From Branchiostoma floridae (taxonomy: Eukaryota > Chordata > Leptocardii > Amphioxiformes > Branchiostomatidae): a stretch of 64,000 bases of DNA. Position numbers and translations under genes: made by a program. This document shows positions 1 to 11,300 of this stretch, one piece after another; positions within the stretch are counted from its first letter, which is position 1, and each line of letters opens with the position of its first letter. The notes under the pieces are model-generated. The model worked only from the letters and a program-made list of their open reading frames with translations, did no database searches and was not told the DNA's origin. The stretch lies in assembly GCF_000003815.2 (NCBI RefSeq), contig NC_049982.1, positions 11,560,841 through 11,624,840 of the forward strand, read 5' to 3'.

Positions 1-3000
1 AGAAAATTAGGCTGGTTCAAACCTGTAGATTGGGAGCCCGTGGTTGTGCAGTCTGCGAGGGAAGGCGAACCGTTCCTTGAACCCGCGGACATCGCACCTG
101 ACCTCTTCTCGGACGACTTTGACCCGTCCATGATGGTGGAGGAGGCGGAAGGCATGGGCAGGGACGGCGAGCCGACCGAAACGGTGGACGAAAGTATCAG
201 CAAAGAGGAGCTCGCGATGGCCGTCAGAAAGTTTCAAGAGGAGAACAACCTGACTGTGACCGGGGAGCTGGACGATGAGACCTTGAACAGAATGAACCAG
301 CCGAGATGTGGCAATCCCGACAAAACGCTGGCCAAAAACCTCACTACCCTGACCCTGGGCGAACTGTTGACAGGCTCGGCAAACAAAGGGAACACTTCGT
401 CCAACGACTCGTCTAATGCCGCAGAGGATGCGTCGGCTGGTCACGAGCGCCGCCGTCGTAGCGTCCTTGAAAAGTGGAAAGAAAGGCAGCAGCAGCACAG
501 GACTAAGGATAAGCGAGGGTATTTCCCTGGCAATGTGATCACGTGGAGACTGATGCAGGAAGGTTTTAGTATGCAGATGGAACAGGAGATGCAGCGCGTG
601 GTCATACATCAAGCCTTTCGGATGTGGAGCGAGGTCATGAAGCCAATATTCAAAGAGGACACTCACAGTTTGAGGGTGGACGACGTGGACATTGTCATTG
701 CATTTGGCAAGGGTGAGTCCTTCCTGCCGTATACTTGTACCAATTCGTTTAAGTTAATGAGCAATATACTGTGCACACCGGCGGTTAGAGTGCTTCCCCT
801 TTCCTAACCCTGGTCTAGACGAATACGTGCTTCTTTCTTTATTATGATACGCTGTATCTGCATTTGCTTTTGATTGTCAGATTCTAGTTTGTCCCAAATG
901 TCAGCACTTCCTACGACACTTTGAGCTGTAAGAAGTGCATGTAGTTCATTAAAGACTGACACGAGTATCTAATATTTCTTATTACCTTGTTCCACAGACC
1001 TATCGAACATTGCGGCGCCGAATGGTGAGTAGTTTACGTCGCCGTGTTTACGTTGGCTACTGTTCAAGTTAGATAATGGAAAGTGAATACCCATGATTAG
1101 GATTTACCTTAGAAAAATAGATCACCAATGTTCATGTAGAGATAAAGCCAAAAAATGAATTCATCGACCGCAAACAGCGTTAAATCGTTATTGTCGAGTC
1201 TTTCAACACTAACTTTTATGGACGTCAGGCTGATTTTTTGTCATTTTTCCAGAGAGACGCTTGCACTTGGGCTGCTCTCACGAGTTCCAAGGCCAGGAGT
1301 ACGCTCACGCCTTCTCAAGTCTGTTTGCGAGTGTGCACCTGAACGACGACGTCTACTTCACTCTTGACGGGCATCAAGGGATAAGCCTCCTCAGGGTGGG
1401 TATTTTTGTTACGGGAGTAGGGGAGGGGAGAGGGGATAAAGGGAGCATGTATGTACTTCAGTCTTTTACCTTCGGAAATGTACAGACTAAACATTGACGT
1501 TTGTCTTCTAAGCTAATGACGTATCTTTCCTCGTGTAGGTCATCGTACACGAGGTCGCCCATGCCCTGGGGCTGCAGCACCAGCTTAGACCTAACTCCGT
1601 CATGTTGCCCAACTACCCCACCGATAACCCCAACTTCGAGATCGGAGTGGAGGACCGGAGGGCCATGCAGGACCTCGGATATGGTAAGTTTTTGGGGACT
1701 GAGATATCCCAGCTTGCTGTCGTCGTTTAAAGTATGATTTTGAGAAGGAAAACGGCTAAGAGTCTAGATCTATGTGATGTGACATGAAATGGAGATTTTG
1801 GTCGAAGACGAAATCGTAGTGCGTGTGTTCTGGTTTGGTGAATAGGATACTAGTAACTTCTCTACTCTCAAAAGTGCCGTTTTTTACATGAATATTCATA
1901 CAACGGGTAAGACTCGCTTAATTGATAGGAAAATATGCCACATGGAGATAATTGCACTCACGTGGTACAGTTACTACAGTAGGCGCTTCTGGCGTTGTTC
2001 AGAGATGGATTTCGGACGTTTTTTTTTCTCTTGACTTCATGAAACCCTCATTCGTTTCGATTAATCGATGAACACGATAACTTTGGCGCACGTGTTGTAC
2101 GATCAGCTAACAGCCCCAAGCAAAGTACTTCGATTTTCACCAGTCAGTGATCGAGCTTTGGCGGCAGTGTTTAGATAAGAGATGAAACGGCTGTCAGGTG
2201 GTGGAAGATTACGTCATCAGAGATCGCGCGTGTGGTTCTAAAGGCCACCTCCCAGAACCTTTTGTGTCGCCGCTAAAAATGTTACCAAAAAATCAATAAT
2301 CGCTCGCTGGAAGTGATCTTTTGAAAATACGTCACGATAACGCTGCCTTCGGATCCCACACTTATTGTATTAACAACGTTTCGCCAACAGAACAGCCTGC
2401 AGCTGTTTTGTTACTGCATCTCTGGGCGTTTCAATGACGCTATATCCTGATCCCGAATGTGGCGTGAATAGCCATGGGCTGAAATCAGCACTCTTCGCTA
2501 ACTCTTGTACTCGGTTTCTTTGACACGTCACAGGCAAAAAAATGTATCACAAAAACCAAGAGGACTGGATAGATGATAGTTGGTTAGAGGGTACAGCATT
2601 ATATGTACAACTAACTGTATGTTCACTTTGAACGTGTTCCTATGGACGTCAGCAAATATTTACCATACAATAGGAAGTAAGGCACATAGCCCAGCCCATG
2701 TTATATCGGCTTACGCTTGCTTGTGTTGCAGCACGCTTATATGTTTCATATTGGGACATCAGACAACCTAAATATTTTACCTGTTTTACAGGACAATGCG
2801 AGGAGCAGTTCGACACTGTGTTCGACTGGCTGCGACCAAGGAAAGACGAGAACGGCTACACGACTGGAGTCTCGTACAACACGTACTTCTTCTTCGACGG
2901 TCGCTACTGGATGTACGAAAACTCCCAGGGGCGAACACGTTACGGGGATCCCCGTGTCATCCGCAAGGGGTGGGAGGGCATCGCGTCACGGAAGATCGAC

Positions 3001-4330
3001 GGGATCCTCCACGTCTTGAATAGGTTCTGGGACGTCCTCTTCTTCTTCTCAGGTAAGGTTTCATTTATGTAGAAACAATGGTGTTGATATGCGAACAGAC
3101 GGACGTGGAGAAATTACTGACGCATGGGCGTGGAGAAAGAGAAGATGGGCATGTGGAGAGATGTATGGACGGACAGAAAATGGGGCGGAAGGGAAATGAA
3201 GAAAGAAGATAGAATTGAAAGTTAACAACGGCACATTAAGGAAATAAAAGAGCCATAACAAATCATCCACGGAATGCCATTGTTTAAGAAACACCCGTTG
3301 ACTGCCCACCTGATTCCATGTATTGTTTGTTCTGCCCAGGTGATTCCTACTACCAGTACGACAGCGAGCGAGACCAGATCTACACACACGACGCCCACGG
3401 AAACCCCTTCCCCAACCTCATCAGCTACGGATTTCCCGGCATCCCCGACAACATCGACACCGTCTACTACAACAGAAGTGCCGGCTACACCTACTTTTTT
3501 AAGGATCATCTGGTGAGTACTCATAAAACCGTATCATTAATACAGTTATACACAGGCCTTTAGGTATATTGAATACCTACCAGCTCTATCTAGCGCTAGC
3601 TACTAGTGTGTCGTAAGAACAAACCTTCGGTTTTAAAATCTTCCACTTTATCTCGGGTAGATGCTAGTTGATACATAAAGTTGAGGTTTCATATTCTCTG
3701 AAAAAGTCATAACATCCATATGAAATGTTTTAAAACATTCAAAGTTCACTATTACAATTTGAATGTATATGGATATGTATATGAATATGAATATGTACAT
3801 GTAAATGGTTCATTAAGCTCGTATGTAAGGTTTGTATGGCTACTTTTTCACTGACAGTGGTCTAGCGAAAGAAAGCTGTCTAATTAAGGCAATTGCGTTG
3901 ACAGGAAAGTAAAGTGATCATAGCATAGTATTTCACAGTTAAAAGGTCGAAATAAAACATCAAAATACATGTTTTGTTGAACGCACATGATAGAAAATTC
4001 GGTATCAATGTCTGTCGTAGGGCTATTTTGACACAGTAACTTGGTGTGTACTTAGAATAGCATTGCTCTCCGTTCCAGGTGTACCAGTACGAGATCGAGC
4101 GGCAGAGAGTGAGCCCGGGCTTTCCCAAGGAAATCAGCGTTCTATACCCCGGAGTGCCCAACAACCTGGACGCCGCCTACTACTCCTACTACCACAAGAC
4201 CACGTTTTTCATAAAAGGGTTAGAATACTGGGGTATTTCTGGCAACAACGGACCGATAGTCGGACCGTTTACGGTCAACCAGCGGTGGAGAGACATCTGT
4301 AACGTGTGGATGTGGGATCTGGACGGGTAG
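1..4330 (+). CDS. MMP21: Matrix metalloproteinase-21-like protease, copy A (5'-partial)
   Basis: Secreted zinc endopeptidase; vertebrate MMP21 is needed for left-right axis formation. Coding exons, joined in frame: <1-712, 998-1024, 1253-1395, 1539-1683, 2792-3052, 3340-3512, 4079-4330 (stop TAG), 570 codons visible. Domains in order: prodomain with cysteine switch PRCGNPD (Cys codon 307-309); basic furin-type sites (RRRRS, then KDKRG); catalytic domain with AFRMWSEV and HLGCSHEF; zinc site HEVAHALGLQH (1548-1580) followed by the Met-turn SVMLPNY; then hemopexin-type repeats ([31 protein letters not shown]). The signal-peptide exon lies left of the window: codon 1 already reads RKLGWFKPVDW, equivalent to residues just after the exon 1 junction of copy B. 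All catalytic residues are present, so it looks functional. The HLGC...QE(Y/F)AHA motif, furin site and tyrosine-rich hemopexin blades fit MMP21 better than other MMPs. Confidence 0.93.
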
Positions 4331-6160
4331 TGAGCACTTCCGTTCTGCAGATTCGCTGCAAACGTACGTGGGAAACGTTTTGAGATCAATAGTGATATTT
4401 GTTTTCTTGAACGTTTGGAGCGTTTTTGCAGTTTTTTTGCTCAGTCTACTATCCGTAGGCTGTACAAAATGAAGGCTTTAGGGCGAAATAGTATCATTTC
4501 GGAAACACGTGCAGACAAACTACTAGACCTCTTCCTTCCATATTGTAGTTGTAGTTTGGGCTTAGGAAACTTCTCTCATGACAAAATTCAGCTGTATTCT
4601 TTATTGGCCACTACGAAAGCTTTACTACAGTTCTATCATGTTGTGCCGAAAATGAACTTCTCTTCGCTCGCATAGTTTCCGGGAGAGGCCCAGGCCAGGC
4701 GGAAATATCTCTCCTGTTCAGTCCATGTCCTAGTACGGGGCATTTTTGTGCAATACAGGTTTCACAAAGAAATCGGTCGATTTGATAGAAAACTCAGTTG
4801 TCTCAGAGACATGCAGGATATGTGTGCATGGTGAGTTGTAGTGTTTTATAACGAGTGAATAGTTTCTACACTCCAACGAGGGTCGTTACCCACAGGTATA
4901 TACGGTGTGTTTTCCTGTGTGCTATTGATAAAAAAGTATTCTACTTTTACATGTAGGTTCACGATAACATCATCCAAGCACATTGTAGTTCAGAGAACGA
5001 AGTTTTAGATAAAAAATCTTGTCACAAAATCATTTCTTTGTTGGCTAAAAATGTCAACCATAGACACACGGAGGTACTTGTGCCCCGGGCCATTGAGATG
5101 GGTCGCCTTACCCACTTTTTTGCTATCTCAGGAATACGTGTAATCATGTACGTGTAATTTATACCACATATATTTTGATAATGATGTATTTTGTATATTT
5201 AAAATATCTGCCTCCCTGTTGTGATAATGCAAGTTCAAACGAATATCATATTTATAGCCGTGGATATTGGTGAAGGGCACACGACATTTGTCATGCGTGA
5301 GTTCAAGTGAGTCTGTGGGTCATGTGTAAGACTTCTGAGACCCTAGACACCATGAGGACTCCTACAGGAGTGACAATAACACGCTGTGTGGACCCTTCTG
5401 GACCACAGGGATAGATGCACTGTTGGTGTTGAAGTGTACAATACGGGGTTATATCGGGGGAAATGATAAAGTTGTGTGTATAATTGAGAGTGGGCAAGGC
5501 TCATTCCCCCTTCTGAAGGGCTGTGTATAGATTTGTCTGTTATCGTATATGACTATGAGTGATTTACTAGTCTTTTTGTACAAAGGACACGATTATGAGC
5601 GAGAAAACCTATGTATGTACGGATGAAACAGTCTTAGACGTACCGTAAACAGTTTCAAATCTTTTACGTAAGAACCCGACAAGTGAGCGTTGGTAGTATA
5701 CCGGTTCAAAGATGCCCTGTGCAATAGTGCCTGCGGAAAGACAATCACACAGAAAATCATTCTCCAAGTTCTGTTTCTGTAGCAGAAGTCTGCAGGGCGG
5801 TGTAGGGGGCGCGGTCAAACAAGGAGCCCGCCCATATGACAACAACGACGTTTCAAGTTCATACTTTTCGACGTTAGCTTCTTTCCTTCGCTTATGGGTT
5901 CTTTTCTTATAGTTCTTATATCACAGCTTAAATTATTCTCTAAGATATTATCTAGAGAGCTTTTATTTCAAATGACAACCGACTGGTTACATGTTGTACA
6001 TGTTCAAGTTGGGCAAAGAAAACGTCTTATGTCTTTTGTTAAATAGTATTTTAAGAGTAATACTTCTATATTTCATCGATTGTACAAAGCGTCATGCAAT
6101 GTTGTGTATCGCATACTAGTATTCTAAAATAATAAAACAAGTCGAAAATATCAATACCGA
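4331..6160 (+). other. 3' untranslated region of MMP21 copy A with polyadenylation signal
   Basis: This stretch has no gene of its own. An AATAAA at 6131-6136 sits at the position equivalent to the AATAAA downstream of copy B (16746-16751). Several short segments are recognisably homologous between the two downstream regions (around 4740 and 15670; 5185 and 16130; 5966 and 16590), so the tandem duplication included the 3' flank. Transcript extent is inferred from these signals, not observed. Confidence 0.55.
5638..5859 (+). repeat. Conserved 222-bp block downstream of MMP21 copy A
   Basis: Nearly identical (about four substitutions, no indels that I can see) to 16242-16463 downstream of copy B, while flanking sequence is much more diverged. 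It lies about 270 bp before the polyadenylation signal in both copies. Function unknown: 3'UTR regulatory element, gene-conversion tract or old mobile-element copy. Confidence 0.8.
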
Positions 6161-7555
6161 CGTGTGACTCTTTTCTCTCTGATAAGATGTAGGAACACTT
6201 CACCTTTATTCCACCACGTCTTCTAGCGACACACCTGTACATTGCAATCTCGGATTTGGCCACGTAGTTGTTTCAGTCAGCATGTTCAGCATGGTAGAGG
6301 ATTAGAGGAATCAGACAGACACGGTTGTCTTAAACAAGGAGTAAAACCTTGCAATCTATTGCAAGACAAGTCATTTCGTTTATAGTCTGATAGAAACGGA
6401 CAAAGCCACAGGGACATCGTAGGCAACAATTGTTTTAGCTTTCCCCGAACGTCACACGGACGGTGGACGAGTGTTCTTTACAGCACGGGTAACAAATCAC
6501 GACACATCCCCGAGTTTCTTGTCTGTGCTGTTCATCAGCCCTGACCTTCATGAGAAAGGCTGGGTCTTACATGACGTCAACACTGGAATCAAAGGTCATT
6601 CCAGTAATTTGCATTGTACATTTCTCCGTCGGTGCGACGTTCCCTACTGAAACCTTGATCGAAATCTGCAGTTGTCTCTACGGTAGTAAGAAATATGGCG
6701 ACGGCCAAATACGCTATATAGGATTGAAAGCGCTGAGGTCTGAGAAATGATCTACGAATTCTGTGCATTTTTTTTTTCGAAGTGTTCTTGCAAAATCAGG
6801 CCCTCCCATTTACTTCACGTTAACATGTATTAAAAGCGACCTTCATATACCTCGAAAATAGATCTGCGTTTACACTTCATTCGTTGGAGTTTGGGCCATC
6901 CCCAACTTTTCAAATTTCATAAAGTATGTTATCATATTTGCACTGAGCGTGATATGTTGGAACACAAAACGCAAACCAGTAGTATACCTGGTCATACATC
7001 TTGCGCTCTAATAATATCATTTTCACTACCAACTGGGTAACATTTGCGGAACAAAGTGTAATCTATACTGCGTGCTCTGTTAATTATTCGTTCAACCCCT
7101 CATTTGTATTGTTACATCAAGTCACAGCTCCCTTACATCTTGCTGTACCATCTTTACGAAACAAGGGAGTGAAATTATTAACCCTCGTAACCCGCCACAA
7201 TCCGTACAGAAAGTCCATATCACACCTTAATTGTGAAGACAAACAAAGCCACGATTATGATACGGCTATCTTTGTTTCAAGAGGCTTGCTGAAGTATGGT
7301 CCTGTTTGTACAGAGCGGCGGGAGTGTTCGCTGTGTGAGACTATCATGACAGGGTCACGTCTGAGAGCGTGGTGGTTTATCGTGCTGTGAGTAGGCACTC
7401 AACCTTTAGCTAGTTAGCGGCTCCAAGTAGCGGCTCCAAGTAGCCTGTCTCCCTAGTTTAACCGCCTCCCGGGGAAAGGTACTGCTTATGGCGCGGTCAC
7501 ATTTGTAGCAGGTCGTCCTACGATTTCGATGCGGGAGGATTTCTAGCAGTCTGGG

Positions 7556-7655
7556 NNNNNNNNNNNNNNNNNNNNNNNNNNNNNNNNNNNNNNNNNNNNN
7601 NNNNNNNNNNNNNNNNNNNNNNNNNNNNNNNNNNNNNNNNNNNNNNNNNNNNNNN
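7556..7655. other. Assembly gap of 100 N
   Basis: Exactly 100 N, a usual placeholder for a gap of unknown size. It falls between the polyadenylation signal of MMP21 copy A and the first exon of copy B, so the true spacing and content between the two copies are not known. The flanks (6160-7555 and 7656-8120) contain no coding sequence I can support. Confidence 0.98.
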
Positions 7656-8123
7656 CGTACGATGATCGCACGGCGGACGTGATTGCTTCATTAGATACAC
7701 GACATGGACATCCCTCACAAACCTTACTCACTCAATCAATTTCATGATGGACAAGACGGACTTTTCAACATTTTCTTTTCAAATTGTGAGGCGATAACGA
7801 CAGTTAACGGTGCTGCACCCACACTCCCTGTGTGCCTTCTGTGCCTTCTGCTACTATGACTCCTTGCTGCCTACAGTAGTCCTAACTCGTTGGCTATAGC
7901 TAGGTCAGTATGTGTTTATCCATGTCTTTTAGATCCCAGTGACTAGCATATTTGTATCTTACGCATGATAAGGTACGTGTGTATAGTTTCCGTTGCTTTT
8001 AGAGTAATCAGATTCTTTCTCGATGATGCCATGCCAGCGTGTAAAGTTCATCCGTAATCATAACCGGTAGTTGTGCTCACACCTTGTCAAATGCCGAGTG
8101 CTGATTAGTCGGGAAACTTGCCA

Positions 8124-8171
8124 TATATAGACTCTGGGTCCCGCGTCACGGCAAGGGGGCCACTATTTAAG
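8124..8171 (+). promoter_or_regulatory. Possible core promoter of MMP21 copy B (two TATA-like boxes)
   Basis: TATATA at 8124-8129 and CTATTTAAG near 8162-8170 lie 210-255 bp before the ATG of copy B at 8380. Either could act as a TATA box. No transcription start data are available; the call is based only on motif and position. Confidence 0.3.
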
Positions 8172-8379
8172 AACGGTCAACACACGGCAGACGGCACAAT
8201 CTCTTGTTTTCCATTAGTCCTGGTGACACGCCGAAGTTTGGCGGAGGTTTGCGTCTGGCTCTAGGCCGAAAGAGTAGTTATCTACGTCTATTTCGACTTC
8301 GGAAAATAGACCATAATCGACGAGTCCACAGACATTTTCTGACGACCACTGTTTCCAAGTGTGAGTACCGCCATCAGAG

Positions 8380-11300
8380 ATGAACGTCTTCAGAATAACC
8401 AGGCTTACGCCGCCGAGGCCGAACTTCACGACGACAGTGGCGTGCCTGCTGCGCCATGTGTACGCCTTCGTCACTCTGCTCCTGCTGGTCTCCGAGGCCG
8501 ATCGCGTCCCCGGCGGGAGAGGCAGCGGGGTTGGCCACGCCGTTCTCGGGGCCGAGAGGGTGAACATTCCCGCCATAGTCACGGAGAGGGACGCGGCGGT
8601 ACGTACGATGACGCTCGCCTCTTAACAGATGTATGACTTCGGCTTGTTTTCTTATGTCTTAAAAGTGATATCGTTTTCGGCTCGTTTCACGCGACCTTTG
8701 TTCTCGGTTTGTACGTCTGTGCTGTGCTAGGTGTCCAGTGAAAAACAGTTGCCTATTGAAGGACGAAAAACGACGTACGAAAACAAGCCGTAGCCATACA
8801 TGCATGAAGATTATGATTGCGCCGATATCCATGAGCATGACGTCTACCTATTTTTATGACGTCTTTTTCTGTTTGTTCATGATTTCGGTTACCACTGACA
8901 ATTCTCCAGAAAGGCTTAGTATAAGCCTGTAAAAATAGCGCAAATGGTAGGCTGCTTATTGCAAGTATTTTCCATGACAGCTAGACACATTTTACAGGAA
9001 GAAGCATGATTATATAACGATCGCTAGATCCATAGATATGCATGTCTTGAAGACCTAGGATATACCGTGTTTTTGCCAATTCCATCACGTCGGTGGAGCT
9101 GCTGCAACGTAGCAACTTGTCAGCGCGCTTGGAAAGGCGGTACTTTATAGGACAGCCGAAATTTATTGATCAATAAATGTAGTTTATACGTGGTTTACCA
9201 AGACAGCAAGAACCACTGCGTAAATATCGTGTGCTCCACTTGAGGGATCGTTCATTTTAGGTAGAATTATATCTGCACCAGGATATAGACTTTAACACGA
9301 CAAACAGAGACTTTTGGTCTAATCTTAGCCCACACGAGAAGTCATTGATCACATCTGTCAATACGGACTATGAAACCTAAAAAGGCACCACACAGAGCCT
9401 GAATATGGTGACCTCGGAAAGCTGTCAACAACGCATTATAAACTCAAACTCATTTCATTTGAATGAACACTCAAGGGGGTGAAATTATGACAATGTCCGT
9501 CCAAGGAGCTTTTATCAGGATAAAAGCTCCTTGGTCCGTCCAAATATTGCATATATGTTCAGTCCTGTATGGTTCCTGTACTAATTATCGGCGATGTCGT
9601 CCTGCAGAGTTTCCTGGAGAGGCTGGGATACTTCCAGCCCGTAGACTGGGAGTCCACGCTTGATCGGTCGAGGCAGACGATATTTGAACCCGAGGACGTT
9701 GCTCCAGACATATTCTCAGACTTCGACCCTTCGGTCATGGTGGAGGAGGTGGAGGGCATGGGGAGAGACGGCGAGCCGACGATTGGCGTGGACGACGAGG
9801 AGTTCAAGGAGGCCATCAGAAAGTTTCAGCAGGCAAACAACCTAACCATTACCGGTCTCCTCGACGACGCGACCAGGAATAAAATGAACGAACCAAGATG
9901 TGGCAATCCTGATCACACGCTGGCCAAAAACGGCACGAAAACGGTGCCGCCAGATGCATCGAACATGACGAGCAACTCTTCTGACGATGCACACGCGAAG
10001 TCTAACGCGACTGTCGTGGTACAAAAACGAGCCGCAGAAGATACTTCCCAAGGGAATAGCAGAAAGCGTCAAAGTGTCCTGAAAACGTGGATGGAAAGGC
10101 AGGAGGAGAGGAGAAAAAAGCGCGGCATTTTCGTGAATAACTACGTGACTTGGAGGCTGCTGGGAGAAGGCTACAGCTCACAGCTGGACGCGGACCTCCA
10201 GCTCGCCGTGATTCAGCAAGCCTTTCGGATGTGGAGCGAGGTCATCCCGCCGCTCTTCAGACCGGACCACGTGTCGCACATCGAAGAGGTGGACGTCAAC
10301 CTTGCATTTGGCAGGGGTGAGTTTTTGTGTCTTCGCTAAGTTGTCAAATCGAGAGGGTATTTTACACTATAGTTGTACATGTACATTGACTTCTGTTATT
10401 GAGTGTATTTGGTATGGCTTATAAGCCATCTCTTGCGTTTACGTCTCTTTAAAGCGTATCATGATCCACTGTGCATGATCATATGTCGTTAGTACGTAAT
10501 TCAAAGACGCTAGTTTTTTCTCGACAGTTCATTCCAATCGACTGTGTTTACCTCTGATTGCATGTTTGATAGATCATTGATTAATTAATGACGCGTTTAA
10601 TTAAAGACGGCTTCTTCGGGGAATGTAACCAAGACTTGATGATAGGAAACGTTTTTGTGTTACATGGCCGCCATTTGTCTTCTTGCCGAATGTCCTATTT
10701 TTGGAGCCGCGGCTGATCTTTGAAACGCTCGTCGTTATGTCAAATATGGGACGAATTAGTTAAGTGCCATTGAGGACAAAGACTGTTACGAGCGTGTACC
10801 AAACAACAAAGTACTAGTATACATGCTGCATGAAGAATGATATATAACCTCGTGTTTAGGTAACCTCTAACAGTTTATCAACGACTCTTGTAGCAAATTT
10901 CAACCCCTACTTACATGTCTGACCGTTGATAACACCGACACCTCTCTCCACCTCTCTCTGCACAGTCCCCGGGATTGTGAACCTGTTACTGGCAGATCTC
11001 TGCACCCCAATGACACTTCCCTGCCTCACCTATAGCCTCATCCGTTGTCTTTTCTCCCTCCTCTCCTTCTAGGAAATAGTTCATCCATATCTGAGAGAAG
11101 ATTTTTGTAGCCTGTATTAATGTTGCATGTGTGATGGTAAGGATTTGGCTGCTGTTGGTGGTGTATTTGTGTCCAAGCTTGATATTTTGTACTTTGCCAC
11201 ACAGACGTCCATCACTCAGCCTGGGGTGGATCTACGGCCGGTAAGAGGCTTTCGCTTCTAGTCAATTAGATGCCAAAGAGGGGTTTTCAGCATTTTTGTG

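Noticed and set aside
5609-5845. Antisense open reading frame shared with 16141-16449 (about 65 matching codons)
   Set aside because: It exists only because the underlying 222-bp block is nearly identical. Three of the four differences I see change the residue, so there is no sign of protein selection, and it has no known domain.
7001-7390. 129-codon open frame between the MMP21 copies
   Set aside because: Nothing recognisable; sits in the upstream region of copy B and close to the assembly gap; likely chance.
6160-7555. Independent gene between the MMP21 copies
   Set aside because: Only short frames with no conserved motif; no splice-consistent exon chain found on either strand.
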